Assembly: GCF_900110695.1 (NCBI RefSeq)
Contig: NZ_FOEH01000008.1
Location: 1-64,000 of the forward strand
Length of the DNA stretch: 64,000 nucleotides
Origin: Virgibacillus subterraneus
GTDB lineage: Bacteria; Bacillota; Bacilli; Bacillales; Amphibacillaceae
Direction of reading: 5' to 3'
Shown: positions 53,265 to 61,584 of the stretch, one piece after another
Layout of the letters: each line of letters opens with the position of its first letter
Numbering within the stretch: position 1 is the stretch's first letter
Program-made: the position numbers and the translations under genes
The notes under the pieces: model-generated
The model's database searches: none
What the model was told of the DNA's origin: nothing
Seen by the model: only the letters and a program-made list of their open reading frames with translations

Positions 53265-53681
53265 TTAGAATTCCATCAATTTAACTGTTACCTTACCATT
53301 TTGACTTCGTGATAAATGAACTGTTTCGCCAGGTCTCAAGCAACGGTTGTTTTTCATGTTATGGGGGTTAACAATGGTGACTTCCTTGTCTGAGTCTACT
53401 AGTTCTATGTCGTTATGGCAGCGGCTGATGCCTTCTTCGTCTGGTGTACAGTCAGTATCATTAAGTACTTTTCCTTCTGATTCTTGACCAAAGTCTCCGG
53501 AAATAAGGTTGACAGTATATGTTCCGTTGGCCCCGTTCTTCTGTAAGTCCAGTCCACTTTCTACTTCTTCCTGTGTCAGACTATCTCCAGCACCGTCATT
53601 TCCTGATGTTAAGGTAACGAATAATACAAGCGTTAGTCCAATGACTACTATAAGACCAATTCTAATTGTCTTTTTATGCAT
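53265..53681 (-). CDS. Membrane-anchored extracytoplasmic protein with Cys motif
   Basis: 138 residues. An uncleaved signal or anchor helix lies at about 7-26, followed by a low-complexity linker and a beta-rich external domain with DTDCTPDEEGISRCHNDIEL, then NNRCLRPGE. Three Cys and two His could bind metal. Its position between copB and a cupredoxin lipoprotein gene suggests a role in copper handling at the cell surface, but no family was recognised. GGGAGAG precedes the ATG. Confidence 0.65.
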   Translation of the reverse strand: MHKKTIRIGLIVVIGLTLVLFVTLTSGNDGAGDSLTQEEVESGLDLQKNGANGTYTVNLISGDFGQESEGKVLNDTDCTPDEEGISRCHNDIELVDSDKEVTIVNPHNMKNNRCLRPGETVHLSRSQNGKVTVKLMEF

Positions 53682-53752
53682 TTTTGCTCTCCCTCACTTT
53701 ATGTACAAAAATAAGAAGCTATTCCATCAGAACAGCTTCTTAGTACCTGCAT

Positions 53753-54133
53753 TTATTCAACAACTAATGTTGTTTGCATGTCAGCATGCCCTTCACCACA
53801 AGGGATGTTGCAGTAAATAGTATATTCGCCTGGTTCTTCAGGGGTAAAGGTTGCTTCGCCTTCACCTTCAATCTTCACATCAAATTCATCAATCGAAATA
53901 CCGTGCATGCCTTCTTCATTTGTAAGAGAAACTGCAACTTCCTCACCCGCAGTAACGGTATATTCATCTTGATCAAAATCAAAATTGGATGCTGTTATAT
54001 TTAGTTCATTGCTGGCAGCTGATGCTGATGAACTGTCATCCTCATTGCCAGGGTCACCTGAGTCACTTCCACCACACGCTGCAAGAAATAAAATAAGTCC
54101 AAGAGCCAGTACTGCTAATAATCCTTTTTTCAT
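53753..54133 (-). CDS. Cupredoxin lipoprotein with CuA-type site
   Basis: 126-residue lipoprotein. Lipobox LAAC predicts lipidation at residue 20. A Ser/Asp-rich linker precedes the cupredoxin domain (about 45-126). It carries EGMHGISI (first His) and YCNIPCGEGHADM, i.e. C-x3-C-x3-H-x2-M, the pattern of the binuclear CuA site of cytochrome oxidase subunit II, not of a one-Cys blue copper protein. It may carry electrons or bind copper outside the cell. GAGGAGGATTTAT before ATG 54133 rules out the upstream start at 54148. Confidence 0.85.
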   Translation of the reverse strand: MKKGLLAVLALGLILFLAACGGSDSGDPGNEDDSSSASAASNELNITASNFDFDQDEYTVTAGEEVAVSLTNEEGMHGISIDEFDVKIEGEGEATFTPEEPGEYTIYCNIPCGEGHADMQTTLVVE

Positions 54134-54270
54134 ATAAATCCTCCTCAAACTTTAAGTCTATTTGTTTACTACAGTGTTAATTGTAATTACTAAATATCCA
54201 TTTTTTATGGAGAAACTGAGTCAAATGTGTGAACTTATTTATTTTTCATATTATATGTAGATAACAGTGC

Positions 54271-54313
54271 AAAAAAGCAATTTTCTACTATTAATAGAAG
54301 ATTGCTTTTTAAA
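54271..54313. terminator. Bidirectional hairpin terminator
   Basis: AAAAAAGCAATTTTCT / AGAAGATTGCTTTTT around a short loop, 28 bp after the end of the SPOR gene on the minus strand. Confidence 0.8.
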
Positions 54314-54340
54314 GGAGGGTACTATTTTGGAGGTCAAATC

Positions 54341-54574
54341 CTATCCATTTGTAATAAAGGCATTAGTTATTCCTAAGCTCTTAATTTTATCAACATCTTG
54401 AAGAACTTGCTTTTTCCCTGAATATGGTCCAACTTCTACACTATAAATTTCTCCACCATCAGTTTTATATGTCTTAATGTCAGCATTTATTTTATTTCTA
54501 GTAATTAAGTTGTACCGTTGTTGTGCACTTTTTTTCATTCCTGTAGTTTCAACTACTATTTTATACTTTCCCAT
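54341..54574 (-). CDS. Small SPOR-like domain protein
   Basis: 77 residues forming a single SPOR/sporulation-related-repeat-like domain: KYKIVVETTGMKKSAQQRYN, then YSVEVGPYSGKKQVLQDVDKIKSLG. SPOR domains bind denuded peptidoglycan, but a protein of this size without an export signal would be cytosolic. GGGAGGCTTTTG precedes ATG 54574, preferred to TTG 54577. Confidence 0.75.
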   Translation of the reverse strand: MGKYKIVVETTGMKKSAQQRYNLITRNKINADIKTYKTDGGEIYSVEVGPYSGKKQVLQDVDKIKSLGITNAFITNG

Positions 54575-54797
54575 CAAAAGCCTCCCTAACTTATTTTAAT
54601 AGTATACTCGAATGTTAAGTAAAGGAATGGTCATTAAACATGGATCTTTATAAAATGATTAAATAATCTATTGAATTATTGTGGTGGTAATTAAGTAGTT
54701 TATTCTGAATATGCGAGTATTATTATACTAAAGTTATAGTATACTAAGTTTATGGAGTTAAGGGAGGATAGCGTTTTCAATATGTAGAAAACGGATC

Positions 54798-54900
54798 ATG
54801 AACTTTATTCCAAAATATCAATATACACAGGAGCATAATACACCCGCAAGACGTGTAATGGAAAGAATCGGATTAACGCCGTATATTCCATTGTATTCCG
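54798..54900 (+). pseudogene. Inverted C-terminal fragment of a GNAT gene
   Basis: The plus strand encodes TQEHNTPARRVMERIGLTPY followed by IPLYS, the typical end of a GNAT (motif B). The rest of that gene is on the minus strand at once to the right (54873-55235). The fragment was therefore inverted; CCATTGTAT at the junction reads as PLY on one strand and IQW on the other. Confidence 0.65.
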
Positions 54901-55235
54901 TTAATTTGAAAAGCTTTGTTCATCATATGGTACATCAGTTCTGTTGAAAAACCTTTTCCCATAAATCGACGATCTGTCCTTAATCTGCCTAACATTGCGT
55001 AACGGCTGGCATAAATAGAGTATCCTCCCAAACTAACCATTTGGTCATCCAGGAATAATCCATATAAACGATTCTTTCCGGTTATGAGTCTATTAAAGAT
55101 ACGTTTTATATAATCATCCTCAATTCCTGTGTTCATCTTCTCTAAGTGTTTAAAATCATTACTATTAAGAACTCGGTTTTGTCCATTTACTCCACTCCTC
55201 AAATGTTTCCTTCTCTCAAAACATAATTTTACCAC
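54873..55235 (-). pseudogene. GNAT N-acetyltransferase, 5' part (split by inversion)
   Basis: Codes for the N-terminal and central GNAT parts: YGLFLDDQMVSLGGYSIYASRY, LGRLRTDRRFMGKGFSTELM (motif A), and AFQINGIQW, where the family would continue with motif B. It then runs into 5 unrelated residues and a stop. The missing motif-B segment is on the opposite strand next to it. The start codon is unclear. Confidence 0.75.
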
Positions 55236-55263
55236 CTTACTTATTTAATGATAAACCTTTTTT

Positions 55264-55330
55264 GTAGTTAAGAATATATACATAAGTGTAACTAAGGCAT
55301 TAAGGATTGGCGATAAACCATGTATTCTAA
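55264..55330 (+). repeat. Family-A repeat, shortened
   Basis: GTAGTTAAGAATATATACATAAGTGTAACTAAGG to ATGTATTCTAA, diverged copy between the broken GNAT and the T-box region. Confidence 0.75.
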
Positions 55331-55465
55331 TTTGGGCACTTAAATTTTTGTTTTGCATATAGTATAGTACCCTCCTGTAAATATAATCGAATGCCAACCT
55401 CAAAAAGTGTCATGACAACAATAGTTTACAATTCATTTTTTTTAGTTTTACAATCCAAAAAAGAG

Positions 55466-55495
55466 TTGACAAATTACTGAATTTTAGAATATAAT
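55466..55495 (+). promoter_or_regulatory. SigA-type promoter of the aroA leader
   Basis: TTGACA (55466-55471), 18 bp, TATAAT (55490-55495). Near-perfect consensus before the tandem T-box leader. Confidence 0.8.
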
Positions 55496-55540
55496 TGTGA
55501 AACTATAATTTATAGAAAATAAATTAATATAATCCGGCAA

Positions 55541-55795
55541 TGATAGGATTTAGTAGTGTTATATTTCCCTGTTCCAGAGAACTGATGGTGGTGAGAATCA
55601 GTCAAAGATAAACATGAATTACAATCCTTGAGCTTCTTTTTCGTAGTAAGGAGAAATTCTTATGAAGGGAAAGACGGTAAATTGTGCGTTAACAATTTTT
55701 AAGTGGTGAAGCGTGATTCTTCACAACTAGGGTGGTACCGCGATATCAATCGTCCCTATTGGTTATTAACTGACCAGTAGGGACTTTTTAGTATA
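55541..55795 (+). ncRNA. T-box leader 1 (probable Tyr specifier)
   Basis: Stem I with AGAGAACTGATGGTGGTGAGAATCAGT region and specifier loop ATGAATTACAATCC, where UAC (Tyr) followed by A is the likely specifier. The conserved T-box AGGGTGGTACCGCG is at 55729-55742, followed by a terminator (GTCCCTATTGG..CCAGTAGGGACTTTTT). Uncharged tRNA binding would prevent termination. Confidence 0.92.
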
Positions 55796-55804
55796 ATTTA
55801 ATAA

Positions 55805-56076
55805 TGCGCTATAGGCAATGAAAGGAATCAAGTAGTGTCTTATCTCCCTGTTTAAGAGAGCTGATGGTGGTGGAAATCAGTCACAGATAAGCATGAATTA
55901 CAATCCTTGAGCTTCTTTCTCGTAGTAAGGAGATTCTCTTTATGAAGGGAAAGACGGTAAATTGATCGTTAACAATCTTAAAGTGGTGAACTATTTTGTT
56001 TGTTCACAATATGGGTGGTACCGCGTGTTAAATCGTCCCTGTCGTTTATGACGGCAGTGGGCGATTTTTATTTTTT
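55805..56076 (+). ncRNA. T-box leader 2 (probable Tyr specifier)
   Basis: Second, highly similar T-box in tandem. The specifier region GAATTACAATCCTTGAGCTTC is the same as in leader 1; T-box GGGTGGTACCGCG at 56013-56025; terminator with ATCGTCCCTGTCG..GGCAGTGGGCGAT and T-run to 56076. Two terminators in series would sharpen the response to Tyr shortage. Confidence 0.92.
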
Positions 56077-56164
56077 AGGGAGGTGATGCTTCTGGAGAAG
56101 CGGAAGCAGGTTGATGGTTTATGTGATAAGAAAAGAAATAAAACGAATCAGGAGGAATTAACTT

Positions 56165-57241
56165 ATGTCTACAAATGAATTAAATGAACTACGCAATAAA
56201 ATTGATGAAATCAACTTGGAAATTTTAACATTATTGAACCAACGAGCTGAAGTTGTGCAAGAGATTGGTCAGCAAAAGGAAAAGCAAGGTACAGTCCGGT
56301 TTGATCCTGTTCGTGAACGTCAATCACTTGATTTAATTGATGAGCACCACGACGGGCCTTTTGAGAGATCAACTATACAACATATTTTTAAGGAGATCTT
56401 TAAAGCAAGTTTAGAACTGCAGGAAGACGACCATAAGAAGGCATTATTAGTCTCACGAAAAGCACGTCCCGAAGATACAATTGTAGATATAAATGGCGAG
56501 AAAATTGGTAATGGTGAACAAGGATTTATAATGGGACCATGCGCTGTTGAAAGCTATGAACAAGTGAAAGAAGTTGCCCTAGCAATGAAGGAACAAGGCC
56601 TTACTTTAATGAGAGGTGGAGCGTTCAAGCCTCGTACTTCTCCATATGACTTCCAGGGCTTAGGAATAGAAGGTTTGCATATTTTAAGAAAAGTTGCTGA
56701 CGAAGTAGGAATGTCAGTTGTTAGTGAAATTCTTACACCACAGGACGTTGAAGAAGCCTTGGATTATGTTGATGTTATTCAGGTAGGCGCCCGCAACATG
56801 CAAAATTTTGAATTACTGAAGACGGTAGGGAGAGTCAAGAAACCTGTATTGCTGAAAAGAGGTCTATCTGCAACAATTCAAGAATTTATTAATGCAGCAG
56901 AATATATTATTTCACAAGGAAATGATCAAATCATTTTATGTGAACGTGGAATTCGAACTTACGAAAAAGCAACAAGAAATACATTAGATATTTCTGCTGT
57001 ACCTATTTTGAAAAAAGAAACTCATTTACCAGTTGTAGTTGATGTAACGCACTCTACCGGAAGAAAAGATTTACTATTTCCAGCGGCAAAAGCAGCTTTG
57101 GCGATTGGAGCAGATGCTATTATGGCGGAAGTTCATCCAGATCCTGCAGTTGCATTGTCCGATGCTGCCCAACAGATGAATATTCCTGAATTTAATGCGT
57201 TTATCGAGGAGTTAAAGGTCTTTAAAGGGAAACTAGCGTAA
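56165..57241 (+). CDS. aroA: Bifunctional chorismate mutase / DAHP synthase
   Basis: 358-residue enzyme. Residues 1-90 are an AroQ-type chorismate mutase ([32 protein letters not shown]); about 100-355 are the DAHP synthase barrel ([62 protein letters not shown]). It makes the first product of the shikimate pathway; the mutase domain acts as sensor of chorismate/prephenate in Bacillus. Named aroA in B. subtilis (aroG elsewhere). CAGGAGGAATTAACTT precedes the ATG; expression is set by the tandem T-boxes. Confidence 0.96.
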   Translation: MSTNELNELRNKIDEINLEILTLLNQRAEVVQEIGQQKEKQGTVRFDPVRERQSLDLIDEHHDGPFERSTIQHIFKEIFKASLELQEDDHKKALLVSRKARPEDTIVDINGEKIGNGEQGFIMGPCAVESYEQVKEVALAMKEQGLTLMRGGAFKPRTSPYDFQGLGIEGLHILRKVADEVGMSVVSEILTPQDVEEALDYVDVIQVGARNMQNFELLKTVGRVKKPVLLKRGLSATIQEFINAAEYIISQGNDQIILCERGIRTYEKATRNTLDISAVPILKKETHLPVVVDVTHSTGRKDLLFPAAKAALAIGADAIMAEVHPDPAVALSDAAQQMNIPEFNAFIEELKVFKGKLA

Positions 57242-57486
57242 GGTTTATAATAGATTTTAAGTTTTCTTCCATTGCATGTAATATAATCTGCCAATTATTG
57301 CATGTATTATAGTTATATCGTGTATATCAGAGATATTGTACACAAATACAAACTAAATTTCTAAGAGTCTGAAATATACCAATTTTCATAGGTATATAGC
57401 CTTAAACAGGAATTTGAAAAGTGTGAATACTATGAGAATATATAAAAATACACTATAATTATAATTTATAAGGGGGAATAGTTAAC

Positions 57487-58263
57487 GTGAAAAAGAAACT
57501 AACGTTATTATTTATTGCAATTATTTCAATCAGCTTACTTGCTGCTTGTGGCTCAAGTGAGACTAGTGGCGATGGAGAAGGAAAGACTTATTCGGTCGCT
57601 ACGGATTCTAACTTTCAGCCTTTTGAATATAAGAATCCTGATACTGGTGAAATGGAAGGCTTTGATATTGAATTGATTAGAGCTATCGCTGATGAAGCTG
57701 GTTTTAATGTAGAATTTGAAACCATGGAATTTGATGGTTTACTTGCATCAATGAGAACAAGTAAGAATGATATTGGTATCGCTGGTATTTCTATTACGGA
57801 GGAACGTGAAGAGTTCATCGATTTCTCTGATAAATACTATGATTCTGGTTTAATTCTTGCAGTCCCTGCTGATTCAGACATTGAGTCAATAGAAGATGTA
57901 GGCGGATTAAAAGTTGGGGCGCGCCAAGGGTCGACAAGTAACGACTATTTAAAAGCTAATACCGATGCTGAAGTTGAAGCATATCCGGAAATTGTTACTG
58001 CATATATGGACTTGGAAAGAGGACGTCTTGATGCCGTGCTATATGATTTACCAAACGTGAAATATTATATTAAAGAAAATGCTCCAGATAAATTAAAAAC
58101 AGTTGGTAAAGTATTAGAAGGTCAGCCATATGGTATTGCACTGCCGGAAGGATCAGATCTAGTTGAGCCTGTAAATGAAGGTTTAGCGGCTGTGAAAGAA
58201 AACGGAACATATGCAGAAATTTATAAGAAGTGGTTTGGAACAGAGCCACCAGAAACAGAATAG
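57487..58263 (+). CDS. Amino-acid ABC transporter substrate-binding lipoprotein
   Basis: 258-residue polar amino-acid binding protein (SBP_bac_3). Lipobox LAAC places the lipid Cys at residue 20. The ligand site follows the GlnH/ArtJ pattern: TDSNFQPFEYKN, GFDIELIRAIADE, MEFDGLLASMRT, DIGIAGISITEERE, and the R-Q-G-S-T motif that contacts the ligand carboxylate. Glutamine, arginine or cystine are possible ligands. GTG start with AAGGGGGAATAGTTAAC. First gene of a three-gene operon with a hairpin and a repeat before gene 2. Confidence 0.93.
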   Translation: MKKKLTLLFIAIISISLLAACGSSETSGDGEGKTYSVATDSNFQPFEYKNPDTGEMEGFDIELIRAIADEAGFNVEFETMEFDGLLASMRTSKNDIGIAGISITEEREEFIDFSDKYYDSGLILAVPADSDIESIEDVGGLKVGARQGSTSNDYLKANTDAEVEAYPEIVTAYMDLERGRLDAVLYDLPNVKYYIKENAPDKLKTVGKVLEGQPYGIALPEGSDLVEPVNEGLAAVKENGTYAEIYKKWFGTEPPETE

Positions 58264-58286
58264 TCATCTTTGCAGACTACAAATCA

Positions 58287-58322
58287 AGCGTAACAAGTAA
58301 TTGCTTGTTACGCTGTTTTATT
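58287..58322 (+). terminator. Attenuating terminator in the ABC operon
   Basis: AGCGTAACAAG / CTTGTTACGCT and GTTTTATTA, just after the binding-protein gene. It would lower transcription of permease and ATPase relative to the binding protein. Confidence 0.8.
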
Positions 58323-58323
58323 A

Positions 58324-58412
58324 GCAGTTAAGAAAGTATAAATACTTTCTTACTGCATAAGTGCAACTAAGGCACTCGCCATTAAGGCTTGGTGAATGCC
58401 AAGTTTTCTAAA
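58324..58412 (+). repeat. Family-A repeat inside an operon
   Basis: Full copy GCAGTTAAGAAAGTATAAATACTTTC ... GGTGAATGCCAAGTTTTCTAA. It ends immediately before the AAAGGAGAGAG binding site of the permease gene. Confidence 0.9.
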
Positions 58413-58427
58413 GGAGAGAGATACAGA

Positions 58428-59093
58428 ATGATTTATACGACGTTTATGGAATCAGCATATGTTCAAAGTTTGCCTTTCTTAATAGATGGTCTGAAAATAA
58501 CAGTAATGATTACGGTTATTGGTTTGTTTTTTGGGATGATTATTGGGTCGTTAGCTGGTTTAGGGAAACTCTCTAAAAACAAAATAATTAGAGGGTTTTG
58601 GTCGGTTTATGTTGAGGTTGTTCGTGGGACACCAATACTGGCTCAAGCACTATTTCTATATTATGGTGTTTCCGAAGACCTAATAGGTTTGAACATATCT
58701 TCATTTAATGCCGGTGTTATTGCAATAGCCGTTAATGCTGGTGCATATATTGCTGAAATTGTTCGTGGCGCTGTTTATTCAATTGATAAAGGACAGCATG
58801 AAGCAGGACGCTCGATGGGATTAACCGAAAACCAAACGATGCGTTATATTATTTGGCCACAAGCATTTAAACGAATGATTCCACCTCTTGGAAACCAATT
58901 TATTATTAGTTTAAAAGACACGTCTGTATTTTCAGTTATTGTAGTACATGATGTTGTGTTTATGGCAAAAGAATACTACAACACTACCTTTGAAATTTTT
59001 GAAACATTAGTTATGGTTTGTTTACTTTACTTATGTATCACAGTGCCAACAGCACTCTATTTGAACAGACTAGAAAGGAAGCTGGATGTATAA
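58428..59093 (+). CDS. Amino-acid ABC transporter permease
   Basis: 221-residue HisM/GlnP-type permease with about five helices. It shows the ATPase-contacting EAA loop (EAGRSMGLTENQTMRYIIWPQAFKRMIPPLGN) and VRGTPILAQ and INAGAYIAE-like family motifs (AVNAGAYIAEIVRG). The frame opens at 58389, but the first codons come from the family-A repeat; AAAGGAGAGAGATACAG precedes the ATG at 58428. Directly joined to the ATPase gene. Confidence 0.93.
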   Translation: MIYTTFMESAYVQSLPFLIDGLKITVMITVIGLFFGMIIGSLAGLGKLSKNKIIRGFWSVYVEVVRGTPILAQALFLYYGVSEDLIGLNISSFNAGVIAIAVNAGAYIAEIVRGAVYSIDKGQHEAGRSMGLTENQTMRYIIWPQAFKRMIPPLGNQFIISLKDTSVFSVIVVHDVVFMAKEYYNTTFEIFETLVMVCLLYLCITVPTALYLNRLERKLDV

Positions 59094-59816
59094 ATGATTA
59101 CAGTAAAAGATTTACACAAATCGTTCGGTGACTTAGAGGTGTTAAAAGGGATTGATGCTAAAGTTGATGAGAGTGAGGTTGTGTGCGTTGTTGGGCCATC
59201 GGGTTCCGGGAAAAGTACATTTCTTAGATGTATTAACCTTCTCGAAGATATCACAGCAGGAGAAATTACGATTGACGGAGATCATTTAACAGATCCAAAC
59301 GTTAATATTAATGAAGTCCGCTCTCAAGTGGGAATGGTCTTTCAGCACTTCAATCTATTTCCACATAAAACGGTCTTGGAAAATATTACGCTAGGTCCTA
59401 TCAAGGTAAAAAATCTATCCGAAAATGAAGCGAAAGATGTCGCACTTTCACTTCTCGAAAAAGTAGGACTATCTGATAAAGCAGATGATTATCCGGATAG
59501 TCTTTCTGGTGGACAAAAACAACGTGTAGCAATTGCCAGGTCTCTTGCTATGAATCCGAAAGTTATGCTGTTTGACGAGCCTACATCTGCTCTCGATCCT
59601 GAACTTGTTGGAGATGTGCTTGAGGTAATGAAGGATTTAGCAGAAGAAGGAATGACAATGGTTGTTGTGACACATGAGATGGGTTTTGCTAAGGAAGTGG
59701 GGGACCGTGTGTTATTCATGGATGAAGGAATTATTATGGAAGAGGGGAATCCACAACAAATTTTTGATAACCCTCAAAATCCTCGAACCCAATCATTTTT
59801 AAGTAAGATTCTCTAA
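59094..59816 (+). CDS. glnQ: Amino-acid ABC transporter ATP-binding protein (GlnQ type)
   Basis: 240-residue ATPase. Walker [11 protein letters not shown]-loop [15 protein letters not shown], signature [17 protein letters not shown], Walker [17 protein letters not shown], switch [11 protein letters not shown]. It is the classic polar amino-acid uptake ATPase. The ATG follows the permease stop with no gap, and the operon ends with the terminator at 59829. Confidence 0.95.
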   Translation: MITVKDLHKSFGDLEVLKGIDAKVDESEVVCVVGPSGSGKSTFLRCINLLEDITAGEITIDGDHLTDPNVNINEVRSQVGMVFQHFNLFPHKTVLENITLGPIKVKNLSENEAKDVALSLLEKVGLSDKADDYPDSLSGGQKQRVAIARSLAMNPKVMLFDEPTSALDPELVGDVLEVMKDLAEEGMTMVVVTHEMGFAKEVGDRVLFMDEGIIMEEGNPQQIFDNPQNPRTQSFLSKIL

Positions 59817-59828
59817 TTTAAAATCAAT

Positions 59829-59862
59829 GGCAATCCCACTGTTAGCCTGGGATTGCCTTTTT
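59829..59862 (+). terminator. Intrinsic terminator of ABC operon
   Basis: GGCAATCCCA / TGGGATTGCC with TTTTT, between convergent genes. Confidence 0.88.
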
Positions 59863-59870
59863 GTTTGATG

Positions 59871-61325
59871 TCAAAATAGTATTGGCACAAGGAAAAATGC
59901 ACTGGCTGCCAGCACGCCAGCTCCTAAATTATATGGAGACATAGCTTTTACATATTTCATATGATCTGCTTCAGCGATACCAGCAGACATTGCAGTCATT
60001 CCTGATACTGGCGAGGTAACATCTCCAAATGTTCCGCCTGATAATACTGCTGCCACGATTATAGGGATGGAAGACCCAGTTGCGACAGCTAATGTAAATG
60101 CAACAGGCATCATTAAAGCCCAACTTCCCCAAGACGAACCAATAAAGTAAGAGACAGTCGCTGTTGCAACAAAAGTAATTACCGGGACAAAAGTGGTGCT
60201 AATCGTATTGGACAGGGTATTTTCAATGAGTGTCGTTAAACCAAGGTCTTGTGATACCGTTGAAATTGGCCAAGCAACAATTAATATACCTATAGTGACA
60301 ATAAGTTTATTACCACCTTTAATAAAATTATCCACTTGTTGAGCTAGTTTAAGACCTTGAAACAAATATAAAAGAAAGGTCACAATTAGTGTAAGAATCA
60401 ATGCTACTAACATTGCTTTTGATGATTCTTCGCTCCCAATCATTAGAAAAAAACTCAGTGGTATTAAAGTTAATAAAGGAATTATAAGATTAATTAACTT
60501 TGGCTTAAGGGAGGGTTCCTGATCCATATCATGGTTATGTTCCATATTACCTTTCACTGCATTACCAGTCTGGTCTTTACTTGTTTCCGCTTTGTGATGG
60601 TGGGACATATCTTCCGCAAATTCTGTTTGCAAATCTGCCTTTGTGGAGGAGTGATTTCGAATTAGTTCCTTCATTGGACCCAAATTAAACTTGGGCATTA
60701 TCGTGGCAAGTGCAATGAGAATAGAAAAGTAACTAAAAAATTGATAAGGAAGTGACTGCAAGTAAAATGAAAATGCTGATCCCTCAATACCAGTAGTGTC
60801 CATTCCATTTTGAACAACTCCGATAATAAAACCTACAAAGGTTGTTGCAATAGGAATTAACAAAACGACAGGACTCGATGAGTTATTTAACATGTATGCC
60901 AATCTTTCTTTAGCTATTTTATATTTTTCAGCTAAAGGTTTAATAATTGCTCCAGTAGCTACAACGCGAAAACCGCAATCAACAAATGTAACAGGCAATA
61001 ATGCCCACAATGCGACAAACGTTTTCTGACTACTGTTAATATATTTTCCAACAAACTCTGCAAAGGCTTGTATCCCTCCTGACACCTGGATAAGAGCAAC
61101 CAGACCACTAAAAATATATAGAAATAAGACAACGTGAATATTGCCGGAGGTGGTTAAAACACCTGTTATGTAATCAACGGTTTTAAAAAACGATCCAAAA
61201 AAAGAATGTGTTAAAATAAAACTGCCAATCCAAAGACCGATTAACAAGGATGGTATTACTTGTTTCGTCCATATAGCAAAAATAATTGCCGAAATTGGTG
61301 GGATCACTGATAACCATAAATCCAT
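59871..61325 (-). CDS. NhaC-family Na+/H+ antiporter
   Basis: 484-residue carrier with about 11 helices. NhaC-family sites include TFVDCGFRVVATGAIIKPLAEKY (about residue 113-135), LNNSSSPVVLLIPIAT and SSWGSWALMMPVAF, SGGTFGDVTSPVSGMT near the end. A long cytosolic loop (about 230-275) is rich in His, Asp, Glu and Met (DMSHHHKAE, MEHNHDMDQ), unusual for this family. It exchanges Na+ for H+, or malate/lactate in related MleN carriers. GGAGAGATAGT precedes the ATG. Confidence 0.88.
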   Translation of the reverse strand: MDLWLSVIPPISAIIFAIWTKQVIPSLLIGLWIGSFILTHSFFGSFFKTVDYITGVLTTSGNIHVVLFLYIFSGLVALIQVSGGIQAFAEFVGKYINSSQKTFVALWALLPVTFVDCGFRVVATGAIIKPLAEKYKIAKERLAYMLNNSSSPVVLLIPIATTFVGFIIGVVQNGMDTTGIEGSAFSFYLQSLPYQFFSYFSILIALATIMPKFNLGPMKELIRNHSSTKADLQTEFAEDMSHHHKAETSKDQTGNAVKGNMEHNHDMDQEPSLKPKLINLIIPLLTLIPLSFFLMIGSEESSKAMLVALILTLIVTFLLYLFQGLKLAQQVDNFIKGGNKLIVTIGILIVAWPISTVSQDLGLTTLIENTLSNTISTTFVPVITFVATATVSYFIGSSWGSWALMMPVAFTLAVATGSSIPIIVAAVLSGGTFGDVTSPVSGMTAMSAGIAEADHMKYVKAMSPYNLGAGVLAASAFFLVPILF

Positions 61326-61442
61326 ACTATCTCTCCTTTATATTAATGAAGAAAGTGGCTGGGACAAAAGTGTTTAAGTCAAAGTAAAATCCGAATTATG
61401 ATTCAAACTCTTGAGATAGAATTCGAATTAGTTCGGATTTTT

Positions 61443-61530
61443 GCAGTTAAGAAAGTAGTTATACTTTCTTAACTGCATAAGTGCAAGTATGGCATTCACC
61501 AAAAGGCTTGGTGAATGCCTTGTTATCTAA
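61443..61530 (+). repeat. Family-A repeat nested in family-B
   Basis: GCAGTTAAGAAAGTAGTTATACTTTC ... GGTGAATGCCTTGTTATCTAA interrupts the B element. In the other B copy, TTCGGATT continues almost directly with TGCTGATTAGATATAAA. Confidence 0.88.
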
Positions 61531-61584
61531 TGTTGCTTATTAGATATAAACTGCGAAGTAACATGGAAAAATACTCAACCGGGG

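Noticed and set aside
58389..58427. N-terminal extension of the ABC permease
   Set aside because: It lies within a family-A repeat; AAAGGAGAGAG precedes the ATG at 58428.
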